Assembly (NCBI GenBank): GCA_003577365.1
Contig: QEUY01000003.1
Coordinates: 1-22,423, forward strand
From: Chloroflexota bacterium
GTDB lineage: Bacteria; Chloroflexota; Anaerolineae; Caldilineales; Caldilineaceae
Direction: 5' to 3'
Length of the DNA: 22,423 nucleotides
Every line of letters starts with the position of its first letter. The stretch's first letter is position 1. Both the position numbers and the translations under genes were made by a program. The notes under the pieces were generated by a model. The model worked only from the letters and a program-made list of their open reading frames with translations, had not been told where the DNA came from and searched no databases. Shown piece by piece: positions 15,523 to 22,423 of this stretch.

Positions 15523-15854
15523 AACGGGGAGAGATTTACCGGGTAGCCAGACCACCCGGCAATGATCCAAAGCGATTTCGTTACTTTGTGGTTGTAAGCC
15601 GCCCTGCGCTCATCGACTCGCGCTTTTCCACAGTCATCTGTGCGCCAATTTATACAGTTCACGACGGTCTTTCGACTCAAGTGGTGGTAGGGATTACCGA
15701 AGGGTTGAAGCATGACAGCAGCATCCATTGCGATGCCTTGATGAGCATTCCCAAAGCATTGCTGACGCATTACGTCGGCATGTTGTCCGCAGAGAAAGTA
15801 GAGGCGCTGCGCCGGGCGTTGCTCATCGCACTAGACCTGGATGATGAATTGTAA
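15519..15854 (+). CDS. MazF/PemK-family mRNA endoribonuclease toxin
   Basis: GTG 15519 overlaps the antitoxin stop by 3 bp (GTGA), implying translational coupling. The 111-aa product has the PemK/MazF fold signature: 'KRGEIYRVARPPGNDPKRFR' (2-21), 'YFVVVSRPALIDS', 'FSTVICAPIYT', and 'LSTQVVVG'. It also has 'DALMSIPKALLTHYVGMLSA', which holds the usual 'd.l.si.k..l...iG.L' pattern, and a C-terminal helix 'LRRALLIALDLDDEL'. The family cleaves mRNA at short sequences and arrests growth. With the RHH partner this looks like a complete, functional type II module. The length is normal for the family. Confidence 0.87.
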   Translation: MKRGEIYRVARPPGNDPKRFRYFVVVSRPALIDSRFSTVICAPIYTVHDGLSTQVVVGITEGLKHDSSIHCDALMSIPKALLTHYVGMLSAEKVEALRRALLIALDLDDEL

Positions 15855-15863
15855 GGGGATTTG

Positions 15864-16691
15864 ATGAACACAATCAAACTGGGCGTGCTCGCCCGCCTCG
15901 AAGCAAGCCCCGACCAGGCCCTGGCCGGGGTGTATGAACTGGGTTTCCCCACCTGCCAGGTCTCCACCTGGCGCGGCAACCTGTTGAACGATGAAACCGC
16001 CGACCAACTGCGCACTGTGGCCGCCCGCCATCAGATCGAGATCAGCACCATCTGGGCCGGGCTGCCGGGCCGCCACGTGTGGGATTTTCTCGAAGGTCCC
16101 ACCACCATCGGCCTGGTGCCGGAGGAGACGCGCGCCGAGCGGCTGGCGGTCCTCAAACGCAGCGCCGATTTTGCCCGTAAGGTGGGCGTGCCCAGCATCA
16201 CCACCCATGTCGGCTTTATCCCCGAAAACCCCAGCGACCCCAACTACCCGCCAGTGGTAGAGGCGTTGCGCGAGATCGCCACCTATTGCGCCGGCATCGG
16301 TCTGCAATTCTGGTTCGAGACGGGCCAGGAGACGCCCATCACACTCCTGCGCACCATCCAGGACATCGGCACGGACAATCTGGGCATCAACCTGGACCCG
16401 GCCAATCTGCTCATGTATGGCAAGGCCAACCCGGTGGATGCGCTCGATATCTTTGGCTCGTACGTGCGCGGCGTCCACGCCAAGGATGGCGAGTACCCAA
16501 CCAATGGCCGGCAGTTGGGCGTCGAGAAGCCGCTGGGGGAAGGGCGGGTCAACTTCCCCGCGCTGATCGGCAAATTGAAGGCATTGGGTTTTAGCGGCGC
16601 CCTCACCATCGAACGCGAAATTTCCGGCCCGCAACAGATCGAGGATATCAAACGGGGAAGGCAGTTGCTGGAAGAGATTTTGCGCAGCAGC
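15864..16691 (+). CDS. Sugar phosphate isomerase/epimerase (xylose isomerase-like TIM barrel)
   Basis: ATG 15864 follows TAAGGGG (15852-15858), 9 bp after the toxin stop. The 276-aa length is typical of the AP_endonuc_2-fold sugar isomerase/epimerase family. The four expected metal-binding residues are visible: E152 in 'FWFETGQE', D188 in 'GINLDPANL', H215 in 'VRGVHAKDG' and E250 in 'ALTIERE'. 'GVEKPLGEGRVNF' (229-241) is the loop usually placed before the last ligand strand. The natural substrate cannot be told from sequence. An oxidoreductase of the Gfo/Idh/MocA type, a common functional partner, lies on the other strand at the window end. The stop is TAG 16692-16694. The gene appears metabolic and unrelated to the surrounding effector genes. 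Confidence 0.88.
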
Positions 16692-16847
16692 TAGCGCCGG
16701 GCAGCAACCGTAAGCCGCCGGTCTTGCCCACTGTACAGGCCTCCTCTCGCCTGGCACAGCCAAAAACAAAAGCGGAACACAGAGAACGCAGAGAAGCCAC
16801 AGAGCACACCGAGGGTTTTGCTCTGTGACGCTGCTGTTTCTGCCCCG

Positions 16848-17004
16848 GCTACCCATTCCAGGGCTTCGCAAATGTCGGGCGAATGGGTGAGAACCGCGGA
16901 TTGACAGAACAACACGGATTGAAGCTGGCGGAGCCAGATCCGTGCCTTTCTGTCAATCCGCGGTTCTTGGATGTACTGTTGAGAAGCCCTGGCTACCCAT
17001 TTCA
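16848..17004. repeat. Palindromic element with 20-bp perfect inverted repeat and flanking direct repeats
   Basis: Core arms agaaccgcggattgacagaa (16890-16909) and its exact reverse complement (16948-16967). Outer 10-bp arms are ccagggcttc (16858-16867) and gaagccctgg (16983-16992). Near-identical direct repeats ggctacccattcca and ggctacccatttca lie at the two outer ends. It has no coding capacity. The remaining spacer 16695-16847 shows only the low-complexity 'acacagagaacgcagagaagccacagag' type of sequence (shortened here: acacagagaacgcagag), also present in weaker form near 1420. Confidence 0.7.
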
Positions 17005-17010
17005 AGTGAC

Positions 17011-17039
17011 TTGACTTTTCCTCCTGACCGGGCAATAAT
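17011..17039 (+). promoter_or_regulatory. Sigma-70-type promoter for the CHAT/TPR/lipoprotein genes
   Basis: TTGACT (17011-17016), 17-bp spacer, AATAAT (17034-17039). The start would be near 17046, 49 nt before ATG 17095. It lies just outside the palindromic element. Confidence 0.55.
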
Positions 17040-17094
17040 CAAGCGTCGCACTGAGTGTTGTCTGGCATTGACTGTTCTTTCCCCTGGCCCTCTG

Positions 17095-18675
17095 ATGACA
17101 TACCCGGCTTATCTGGACTTTGACATCGCAGTCACAGCGGAAAACGGCGAACATTGTACGGTTGCTGTGCTCCACTCACCGGCAGGTGAGGCGCGCATAA
17201 TGACGCTGTTGCCTGTGGCACCGGCGGGATTTCGGGATGATCCGCTTTCCGCAACGCTCGATGAGGTACGCACATTTGGCAGCGCCCTGTTCGATGCGAT
17301 CGTCAGCGGCGAAGTGCGCAGTCGCTACGATGTGAGCCGCCAGCTTGCGGCAACCCAGGGAAAGGGGCTGCGTATCAAACTGCGGGTTGACTCGCCGGCA
17401 CTGCTTGGCGTCGCCTGGGAGTTTCTCTACGACTCGCGCGAGGCGGAATTTGTCTGCCTTTCACGCCACACCCCGCTCGTCCGCTATATCGAGATCCCGC
17501 AGCCGATCCAACCGTTGGCAGTCGAGCCGCCGCTGCGCATCCTGGGTATGGTCGCCGGCCCGGATGGGGTAGCGCCCCTGGATGTCGAGCGCGAAAAGGC
17601 GCAACTAGAAAAAGCCGTTACCTCGCTGCGCCAAAACGGTCGCGTGGAGCTGGTCTGGCTAGAGGGCCAAAGCTGGCGGGCGCTGCAACAGGCGCTACAG
17701 GGCGGGCCGTGGCATATCTTTCACTTTATCGGCCACGCCGGGTTTGACGAGATCGGCGGCGAAGGGTTGCTGCTCCTGGCCGGCGAGCAGAACGAGATCG
17801 CCCCGCTGCACGCCACCGAACTGGCTCGTCTGCTGGCCGACCAGCGGTCGCTGCGGCTGGCCGTGCTCAATGCCTGCGCCAGCGCTCAGGGCGGCGAAGG
17901 AAGCTACTTTTCAAGCACAGCCGCCACCCTGGTGCGGCGGGGGCTGCCTGCCGTTCTGGCCATGCGATATGCCATCAGCGACACGGCGGCCATCGAGTGT
18001 ACGCAAAGTTTTTACGGTGCGCTGGCGGCCGCACTGCCGGTCGATGCCGCGCTGAGCGAGGCGCGCAAAGCCCTGAGCCTGAGCCGCCTTTCTGAGCACG
18101 GTTCGGCAGAGTGGGCGACGCCGGTGCTCTACTTGCGCGCCCCAGATGGTGTACTCTGGCAAACGACTGAACAGGAGAAAGCGATGGAGCCAGCTAGAAA
18201 ACCGGCGTGGTGGGATCAGCTACCCGAAAATCTTGGCGGCTTTGAAGCAGGCGACATTGGCGGCAGCGTCATTGTCGGCACCGTGGGCGCGGGGGCCAAG
18301 AATGTCGCCATCGGCCAGAATATCACGCAGATCATCTCCGAAAGTCTCGGTCCCCCGACGCCCGACGACCAGGCGCTCATCGCTGCCCAATTTCAGCGGA
18401 TCGTCGGTGCGCTCGACGCCGCATCCATCGAGCCGCGCACCGCGGGCCGAGCCGAAGCCAACCTGGAAACGCTCCAGAACGAATTGACCAAAATGGGGGA
18501 AGAAGAGCAACCTGACGCCAACACCATCACCCGGGTGGGTGACTGGCTGCTCGACAACGTGCCGGAGATCGCACAACTCCTGGGCGAATTGTTTGGTCTA
18601 CCCGCTGTGGGTCGTGTATTGGGCAAGGCCGGAGAGCGGACGCTCCAGTGGGTGCGCCAGCGGTTTGGCTCGTAA
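17095..18675 (+). CDS. CHAT domain protease with C-terminal glycine-rich docking-like motif
   Basis: ATG 17095 starts 'MTYPAYLDFDIAV'; upstream in-frame sequence lies in the promoter and repeat, and no clear ribosome site is seen. 526 aa. Residues 1-150 are a beta-rich CHAT-associated N-terminal region ending 'LGVAWEFLYD'. Residues 160-365 are the CHAT protease (caspase/separase superfamily) with H214 in 'FHFIGHAGFD' and C261 in 'LAVLNACASAQG', so it looks active. 'GLPAVLAMRYAISDTAA' and 'WATPVLYLR' are typical of the fold. Residues 387-410 carry a glycine-rich motif, VIxGxVGxGAxNVxIGxN, shared with the next gene product. Residues 420-526 are helical with 'ANLETLQNELTKM', similar in style to C-terminal helical regions of CHAT and STAND proteins. 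Substrate unknown. Confidence 0.87.
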   Translation: MTYPAYLDFDIAVTAENGEHCTVAVLHSPAGEARIMTLLPVAPAGFRDDPLSATLDEVRTFGSALFDAIVSGEVRSRYDVSRQLAATQGKGLRIKLRVDSPALLGVAWEFLYDSREAEFVCLSRHTPLVRYIEIPQPIQPLAVEPPLRILGMVAGPDGVAPLDVEREKAQLEKAVTSLRQNGRVELVWLEGQSWRALQQALQGGPWHIFHFIGHAGFDEIGGEGLLLLAGEQNEIAPLHATELARLLADQRSLRLAVLNACASAQGGEGSYFSSTAATLVRRGLPAVLAMRYAISDTAAIECTQSFYGALAAALPVDAALSEARKALSLSRLSEHGSAEWATPVLYLRAPDGVLWQTTEQEKAMEPARKPAWWDQLPENLGGFEAGDIGGSVIVGTVGAGAKNVAIGQNITQIISESLGPPTPDDQALIAAQFQRIVGALDAASIEPRTAGRAEANLETLQNELTKMGEEEQPDANTITRVGDWLLDNVPEIAQLLGELFGLPAVGRVLGKAGERTLQWVRQRFGS

Positions 18676-18691
18676 GAAAACGAGCCATTTT
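18667..18691 (+). terminator. Short intrinsic terminator-like hairpin overlapping the CHAT stop codon
   Basis: ggctcgt (18667-18673) pairs with acgagcc (18680-18686) around an aagaaa loop, followed by ATTTT (18687-18691). The stem includes the TAA stop. It would give partial termination between the protease gene and the membrane protein gene. Confidence 0.5.
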
Positions 18692-18725
18692 CGCGGAGTT
18701 CGCACGTGGGCGTGCGAACTCCGCG
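18692..18725. repeat. Perfect 15-bp hairpin between CHAT and membrane TPR genes
   Basis: Arms cgcggagttcgcacg (18692-18706) and cgtgcgaactccgcg (18711-18725) around a tggg loop. It is immediately downstream of the terminator-like hairpin and 22 bp before the next start codon. It could protect an mRNA end or attenuate the downstream genes. Confidence 0.7.
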
Positions 18726-18747
18726 ATGCGAGATATAACGCATACGC

Positions 18748-20289
18748 ATGAAGCAGAATGGCGAGCGAGAAGAGCAACAGAACTGGCTCCTGCGCCAGTG
18801 GAACCGCCTGCGCCGGGGGCGCTGGCGCGATGTCATCATCGGCCAGGTGGGCGAGGGTGCGACCAATGTCATCATCGGTAAGAACAACGTTCAGGTCAAC
18901 GTCTCCGGCCGCAATCTCACGCTGCCCATCTGGATGATCAGCGGTGCGCTGGTGGTGATTGTTGGCTTTCTCGTCTATCCTTTTGTCGAGCCGATCTGGT
19001 GGCCCACGCAGATAGGCGGCCAGTTTGGTATCGCCGTGGCCGATTTTGGCGAAGTGGACGCCCGCAATCGAGTACGAGCCACTGCCAGGGGTGAGGTGCT
19101 GAGTAAGTGGTTCTTTGACAACCTCTTCTACGAATACGAGAACGCCACCGATATCGCCCAGGGCATCAAGATCTGGCACGACGATGCGCCCAACATCCAA
19201 AAGAATATCAACTTTGGGATCATCAAGGGCGACAGCGCCGAGGAGCGACGCCAATCCGCAGCCAGGCTGGCCGAGCGGATCGGCGCCCACATGGTCATCT
19301 ATGGTAATCTGATTCCCGCTGCCGACCGCCAGGAACTGGTGCTCGAGTTTTACCTCTCACCACAAGTACCCGACGAAACAGCAACCCTGGTTGGCTCGCA
19401 CCGGCTGGGCAAACCAATCACGCTGCCAGCCCAACTGGACATCGGCGACCCAAGCGCCAACCTGGCCCTCGGCGAGTTGCTCAAAATGCGCACCGGCCCG
19501 TTCTTTTGGCTGACCGTGGGTCTGAAGCAGGCGATCTTGGGCCGGTCGGCTCAAGCATTGGCAACCTTCCTCCAGGCAGAACGAACGCTCACCAACTGGC
19601 GCGAAGAAGATGGCAAGGAGATCCTCTATTTCTTTATCGGGCGCGAAGAGCTTTTTCTGGGTCATGTGGAGAACGCCATTGCCAATTTGGAGCGAGCGTT
19701 GGCGATCGAGCCTGAGTACGCACGGGCGCGCATTGCGCTGGGCAGCGCCTATCTCAAGCGGGCGCGCAGCCTACCGCCCCCCGAACGATTTGCCCCGCCC
19801 TACGATCTGGAGACGGCGCTTGAACACTATCTAGCCGGTCTGGCCCTGGCCCAACAGATGGAGGAGCCCCTGGTCGAGCAGATCGCTCATCTGGCCCTGG
19901 CCAAGAGTTACCGTCTCTTTGCCGAAACCTACTATCATCTCGACGACCCTGCTGAAGCCAGGCGCTATTTCGAGTTGACCCGCCAGGAAGCCGCCGCTGT
20001 CGTCGAACCGTTGGCGGCTGCCAATCAGCACCGGCTGGTTGCTCAGGCGTTTGAGGTCGAAGGTGCGGCCTATCTGCAAGAGGCCGATCTCTTGCTACGG
20101 CAGGATCGGCCAGGTGAGAGTATACCGCTGCTCGACAAAGCCAAAGTGGCTTATCAAAATTGTATTGACCAGGGCAAACAGGTGGTGATCGATGAAGTGC
20201 TGACCGCGCAGGTGATCGACCAGGGGTGCCAGCGCTATTACGCCTTGACGGAAGAGTACATCCACAATTTGAGGGAACAGGAACAATGA
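18748..20289 (+). CDS. Single-pass membrane protein with cytoplasmic motif and extracytoplasmic TPR repeats
   Basis: 513 aa from ATG 18748, with no strong ribosome site. The basic N-terminal tail (residues 1-57) contains a motif at 28-46, of the form VIxGxVGxGAxNVxIGxN, identical at 12 of 19 positions to the CHAT protein upstream. One membrane helix spans 58-80. By the positive-inside rule the Arg-rich tail is cytoplasmic and the rest lies outside. Residues 90-215 form an alpha/beta region ('FGIAVADFGE', 'ERIGAHMVIYGNLIP'), reminiscent of domains preceding TPRs in sensor-like proteins. Residues 260-500 hold TPR-like repeats ('GHVENAIANLERALAIEPEY', 'DDPAEARRYFELTRQEAA'). Its stop overlaps the lipoprotein start (ATGA). 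Likely a receptor or scaffold; the role is inferred. Confidence 0.8.
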   Translation: MKQNGEREEQQNWLLRQWNRLRRGRWRDVIIGQVGEGATNVIIGKNNVQVNVSGRNLTLPIWMISGALVVIVGFLVYPFVEPIWWPTQIGGQFGIAVADFGEVDARNRVRATARGEVLSKWFFDNLFYEYENATDIAQGIKIWHDDAPNIQKNINFGIIKGDSAEERRQSAARLAERIGAHMVIYGNLIPAADRQELVLEFYLSPQVPDETATLVGSHRLGKPITLPAQLDIGDPSANLALGELLKMRTGPFFWLTVGLKQAILGRSAQALATFLQAERTLTNWREEDGKEILYFFIGREELFLGHVENAIANLERALAIEPEYARARIALGSAYLKRARSLPPPERFAPPYDLETALEHYLAGLALAQQMEEPLVEQIAHLALAKSYRLFAETYYHLDDPAEARRYFELTRQEAAAVVEPLAAANQHRLVAQAFEVEGAAYLQEADLLLRQDRPGESIPLLDKAKVAYQNCIDQGKQVVIDEVLTAQVIDQGCQRYYALTEEYIHNLREQEQ

Positions 20290-21530
20290 AACAACGACTG
20301 GTGGCATATTTTGTCGCTGGCTGGGCTTTGAGTCTGCTCGTGGCCTCCTGTGGTGGGCGCACCCCCGAACCGACCCCTGATCTCCAGGCCACGGTCGAGG
20401 CCGCGGTTGCTGCGACACGCGCCGCTGATAATCAAGTGGCGACCGCCGTCGCCGCGACGCTGGCAGCCAACGCACCGAATACGCCGACCCTGGCCCCCAC
20501 CGCCACACCGGTGCAAGTTGCTGCCGCCCCAACCGCAACGCCGACAGTGGAGCCGCCCACCAATACGCCACCAGCACCGCCACCACCCACCGCAACACCG
20601 ACGGCGATCCCACCCACGCCTACCGATACACCGATCCCGCCGCCAACCCCGACACCCACCGGGCAACGGCTCGTCATTGTCGAAAGCGATGTGGATGGTG
20701 ACGATGGCAACGACTTTTTGCGTAGCAGCTCGACCAGCAACCAGGGCCGCGTGGTGCTCCTGCCTGGTTTTAGCCCTTCCGAAGTGACCAGGCCGATGGT
20801 CTTCCACCGCCGCATTGCCCTGCGCGTGGAAGTGTTCGATACGCGGGCGGGTCTGACCGACGGCGCTGGCATCGAGTCGGTTACATTTCGTCTGATTGAT
20901 GAGACTGGCGGTGGCGATGTAGTCTATGAAAAGACCGAAACCGGCGCCGCCTACTGTCTCTTTGGCGGTGATGAACCGCTCTGTAGCACGCTCATGTTTG
21001 CCCAAACCGGCAACCGCTGGCCCAACGGCGCGCCCATCCACGACGGTGACTATGTTGCGCAGATCGACATCCTGGCTGCCAACGATGAATCTACCCAGTG
21101 GCGCTGGGCGTTTCAGATTGCCGGCGCCCAGCCGAGAGCCGCCGCCACCCAAGAGTTGGTTGCCAACATCGTGCAGATTGGCCCCAACAGCACCGATCCG
21201 GTTGTCACCGATGCGCTCGTCTTTCAGGTGCAGGCGTATGACCCGGCGGTAGGCAACCGCGACGGCGATGGTATCGACAACGTCGATCTCTGGATCTACG
21301 GGCCGCATGGCGACGCCGTCTATCACCGCACCGAGCGCAACGCCGCCTACTGTGCCTTTTCCGGCGGCGAACCGGATTGTGTCATCCTCGACCTACGCCA
21401 CAACCACTACTGGCCGAACCGAGGACCACTCATCCAAAACGGCTCCCATATCCTCAGGGCAACCGTCCACGCCCGCGATGGGCGAGAAACGACCATTGAA
21501 ACAACGATTGAGATCCAGCGGCCTGAATGA
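20286..21530 (+). CDS. Lipoprotein with Pro/Thr-rich stalk and two homologous beta domains
   Basis: ATG 20286 overlaps the upstream stop by 4 bp, so translation is coupled. 414 aa. A lipoprotein signal peptide has the lipobox 'LVASC', with lipidated C22. A linker that is Ala-rich and then rich in PT repeats (66-125) works as a surface stalk. Two related domains follow, about 178-278 and 311-410. Each has 'DG.GI..V' near its start, a Cys pair in the same context (C224/C233 in 'AAYCLFGGDEPLC', C356/C365 in 'AAYCAFSGGEPDC'), then 'WPN' and a final beta strand. They look like a duplicated Ig-like beta-sandwich, probably disulfide-bonded outside the cell. I recognise no enzymatic motif. Ligand binding or matrix contact is possible. 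Confidence 0.82.
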   Translation: MKQRLVAYFVAGWALSLLVASCGGRTPEPTPDLQATVEAAVAATRAADNQVATAVAATLAANAPNTPTLAPTATPVQVAAAPTATPTVEPPTNTPPAPPPPTATPTAIPPTPTDTPIPPPTPTPTGQRLVIVESDVDGDDGNDFLRSSSTSNQGRVVLLPGFSPSEVTRPMVFHRRIALRVEVFDTRAGLTDGAGIESVTFRLIDETGGGDVVYEKTETGAAYCLFGGDEPLCSTLMFAQTGNRWPNGAPIHDGDYVAQIDILAANDESTQWRWAFQIAGAQPRAAATQELVANIVQIGPNSTDPVVTDALVFQVQAYDPAVGNRDGDGIDNVDLWIYGPHGDAVYHRTERNAAYCAFSGGEPDCVILDLRHNHYWPNRGPLIQNGSHILRATVHARDGRETTIETTIEIQRPE

Positions 21531-21600
21531 TGGTAGCATGACAAGATGATAAGATGGCAGAATAACCGTTAGCACAGTGTGGCGTGAGCAGCTGTATATT

Positions 21601-21745
21601 AGGTTCTGTTGACAGTTGCCGGCAATGGGCGATCCAGCCGGATGAAAACGTGCGTTGCACCTGCAAGGTGCGATGCACGCACCAGGTGCAACGCACTTGT
21701 CAAGTGCATCGCACCGCTGTGTCGATCGAAATGTCGACAGAACCT
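21601..21745. repeat. MITE-like element with nested inverted repeats
   Basis: The 14-bp ends aggttctgttgaca (21601-21614) and tgtcgacagaacct (21732-21745) are inverted with one mismatch. Inside are two interlocked inverted pairs: gtgcgttgcacctg (21650-21663) with its exact reverse complement at 21683-21696, and gtgcgatgcac (21668-21678) with gtgcatcgcac (21704-21714). It is 145 bp with no transposase. Confidence 0.65.
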
Positions 21746-21840
21746 AGTGCAGGTTTAACCAAGTTCCTTTGCAAACTTTCCTGGAAGCTTTGAGCTTCCA
21801 GGAAGGTGGACTGCAAACGTCTCTGTTAACCATGCACTAG
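21744..21840. repeat. Second palindromic element abutting the first
   Basis: The outer arms ctagtgcaggtttaac (21744-21759) and gttaaccatgcactag (21825-21840) are inverted with two mismatches. A perfect 12-bp hairpin ttcctggaagct/agcttccaggaa (21778-21789, 21793-21804) with a 3-nt loop lies inside. The remaining spacer 21841-21906 and 21531-21600 shows no gene. Confidence 0.65.
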
Positions 21841-21906
21841 GGACAGTTATCAGTGTTCAGTAAGTGAGTGTAAGTCACTGATCACTGGTCGCTCGCTGTC
21901 ATCCTG

Positions 21907-22423
21907 TCATATTTCCTGCGCTGCGGGGTCGAGCGGCAACTGCACCGGCTGTCCTCCCAGTCGCGAGGATTGGCGGATCGCCAGGATCAGCTCCTGGTCG
22001 AGCCGCGCCTGGTAGGGGCCATAGGTGGGTTCAGTCTTGTTGCGTACGGCGTCCACCAGGCTCATGAGACAGCCCGCCACGCCGATTTCATCATCGTGCC
22101 ATTGCACACCATGGCCTGGCTTTGCCGATCGAAACGGGTTGTCCCAGCGGACGATGGGCAGCTCCGGGTCGCCGGTGTGGGCGACCATTGCCACCAACGC
22201 ACCGCCGTCGACTCGCTCCCAGCGCCGTTCGAGTGTGATAAAGTGGGGCGCCTGGTCACCCGGCGCCAGCAGGCTCAACCGCTCTTGCACCTCCAGGTTG
22301 ACACCTACCGTGACCCCCATGCCTTTCTCTGCCAGAAAGCGGCTGCTGCGCCACCAGCGGAGCGGCGAATCATAGCCCACGCTCGTCCAGTGGAAGATGC
22401 CCAACCGGCCCTCCTCGAACTCG
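21907..22423 (-). CDS. Gfo/Idh/MocA-type oxidoreductase, C-terminal part (5' end outside window)
   Basis: The minus-strand frame is open from the right edge (it reads EFEEGRLGIFHWTSVGYDS at the edge) to the stop at 21907. About 171 residues are visible. The pattern 'EGRLGIFHWTSVGYDSP' resembles the substrate-domain strands of Gfo/Idh/MocA family sugar dehydrogenases. The C-terminal stretch ('LMSLVDAVRNKTEPTYGPYQ', then 'ARLDQELILAIRQSS') matches the closing helix of that family, where the gene usually ends 'G.pV.LPL'. The NAD-binding N-terminal domain lies outside the window. Together with the sugar isomerase at 15.9 kb it suggests carbohydrate metabolism, although the two genes are on opposite strands and not co-transcribed. 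Substrate unknown. Confidence 0.72.
   Translation of the reverse strand, partial: EFEEGRLGIFHWTSVGYDSPLRWWRSSRFLAEKGMGVTVGVNLEVQERLSLLAPGDQAPHFITLERRWERVDGGALVAMVAHTGDPELPIVRWDNPFRSAKPGHGVQWHDDEIGVAGCLMSLVDAVRNKTEPTYGPYQARLDQELILAIRQSSRLGGQPVQLPLDPAAQEI

Noticed and set aside
20500..20670. Repeated cc(a/g)ac(c/a) pattern that might look like a tandem repeat or CRISPR-like array
   Set aside because: It is the codon pattern of the Pro-Thr stalk of the lipoprotein, with no regular repeat-spacer spacing.
20238..21326. Open frame of 362 codons on the minus strand over the lipoprotein gene
   Set aside because: It is the antisense of the Pro/Thr-rich stalk and beta domains; Gly/Arg/Trp/Cys-rich stretch mirrors the repeat codons.
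932..22423. tRNA, rRNA and CRISPR arrays
   Set aside because: I scanned the spacers and saw no tRNA-like cloverleaf with a T-arm consensus, no rRNA sequence and no regular direct repeats with unique spacers.

Overview
The window is GC-rich, densely coding and almost entirely plus-strand. Short spacers are full of palindromic repeats, and CHAT, caspase-like, TIR, vWA and TPR proteins lie side by side. This is typical of Chloroflexota (Anaerolineae/Caldilineae-like), with filamentous cyanobacteria or myxobacteria as less likely hosts. The taxonomic call is an inference from protein style; no rRNA or marker gene is present.

Layout. (1) 1-931: the 3' part of a caspase-family gene, interrupted by an in-frame TAA at 146-148. 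(2) 932-1506: spacer with an 87-bp REPIN-like double palindrome, a 21-bp inverted repeat and a possible promoter. (3) 1507-10170: a tight three-gene operon encoding a TIR protein with about six membrane helices, a vWA-TIR-HExxH protein of 1128 aa, and a 1357-aa protein with an LCAT-like hydrolase domain (nucleophile Ser replaced by Gly), a middle domain, a CHAT protease and TPR-like repeats. A second 87-bp element follows directly. (4) 10372-12935: two more TIR proteins of different subtypes. (5) 13084-14016: an AbrB-type antitoxin-like gene whose 3' end is built from a MITE-like repeat, a candidate structured RNA with its own promoter and terminator, and a frameshifted small gene. (6) 14441-15854: a SLOG/LSDAT nucleotide-sensor protein with a long structured leader, then a ribbon-helix-helix/MazF toxin-antitoxin pair that appears to be leaderless. 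(7) 15864-16691: a xylose-isomerase-like sugar epimerase. (8) 17095-21530: a CHAT protease, a membrane-anchored TPR protein and a lipoprotein. (9) 21531-21906: nested palindromic elements. (10) 21907-22423 on the minus strand: the C-terminal part of a Gfo/Idh/MocA-type oxidoreductase.

How the genes may work together. Between 1 and 18.7 kb there are four TIR domains, two CHAT proteases, a caspase remnant, a putative zinc protease, an LSDAT sensor and two antitoxin-type genes, with no transposase, helicase or restriction gene. I read this as an island of NADase/protease effectors of the prokaryotic immunity or programmed-death type.

The most distinctive arrangement is at 17-21.5 kb. The CHAT protease and the membrane TPR protein carry the same short glycine-rich motif (12 of 19 positions identical). 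The motif is at the C-terminal side of the soluble protease and in the predicted cytoplasmic tail of the membrane protein. The membrane protein overlaps a lipoprotein gene by 4 bp. This suggests a surface-to-cytoplasm protease signalling unit. The motif match and gene order are seen directly; the function is inferred.
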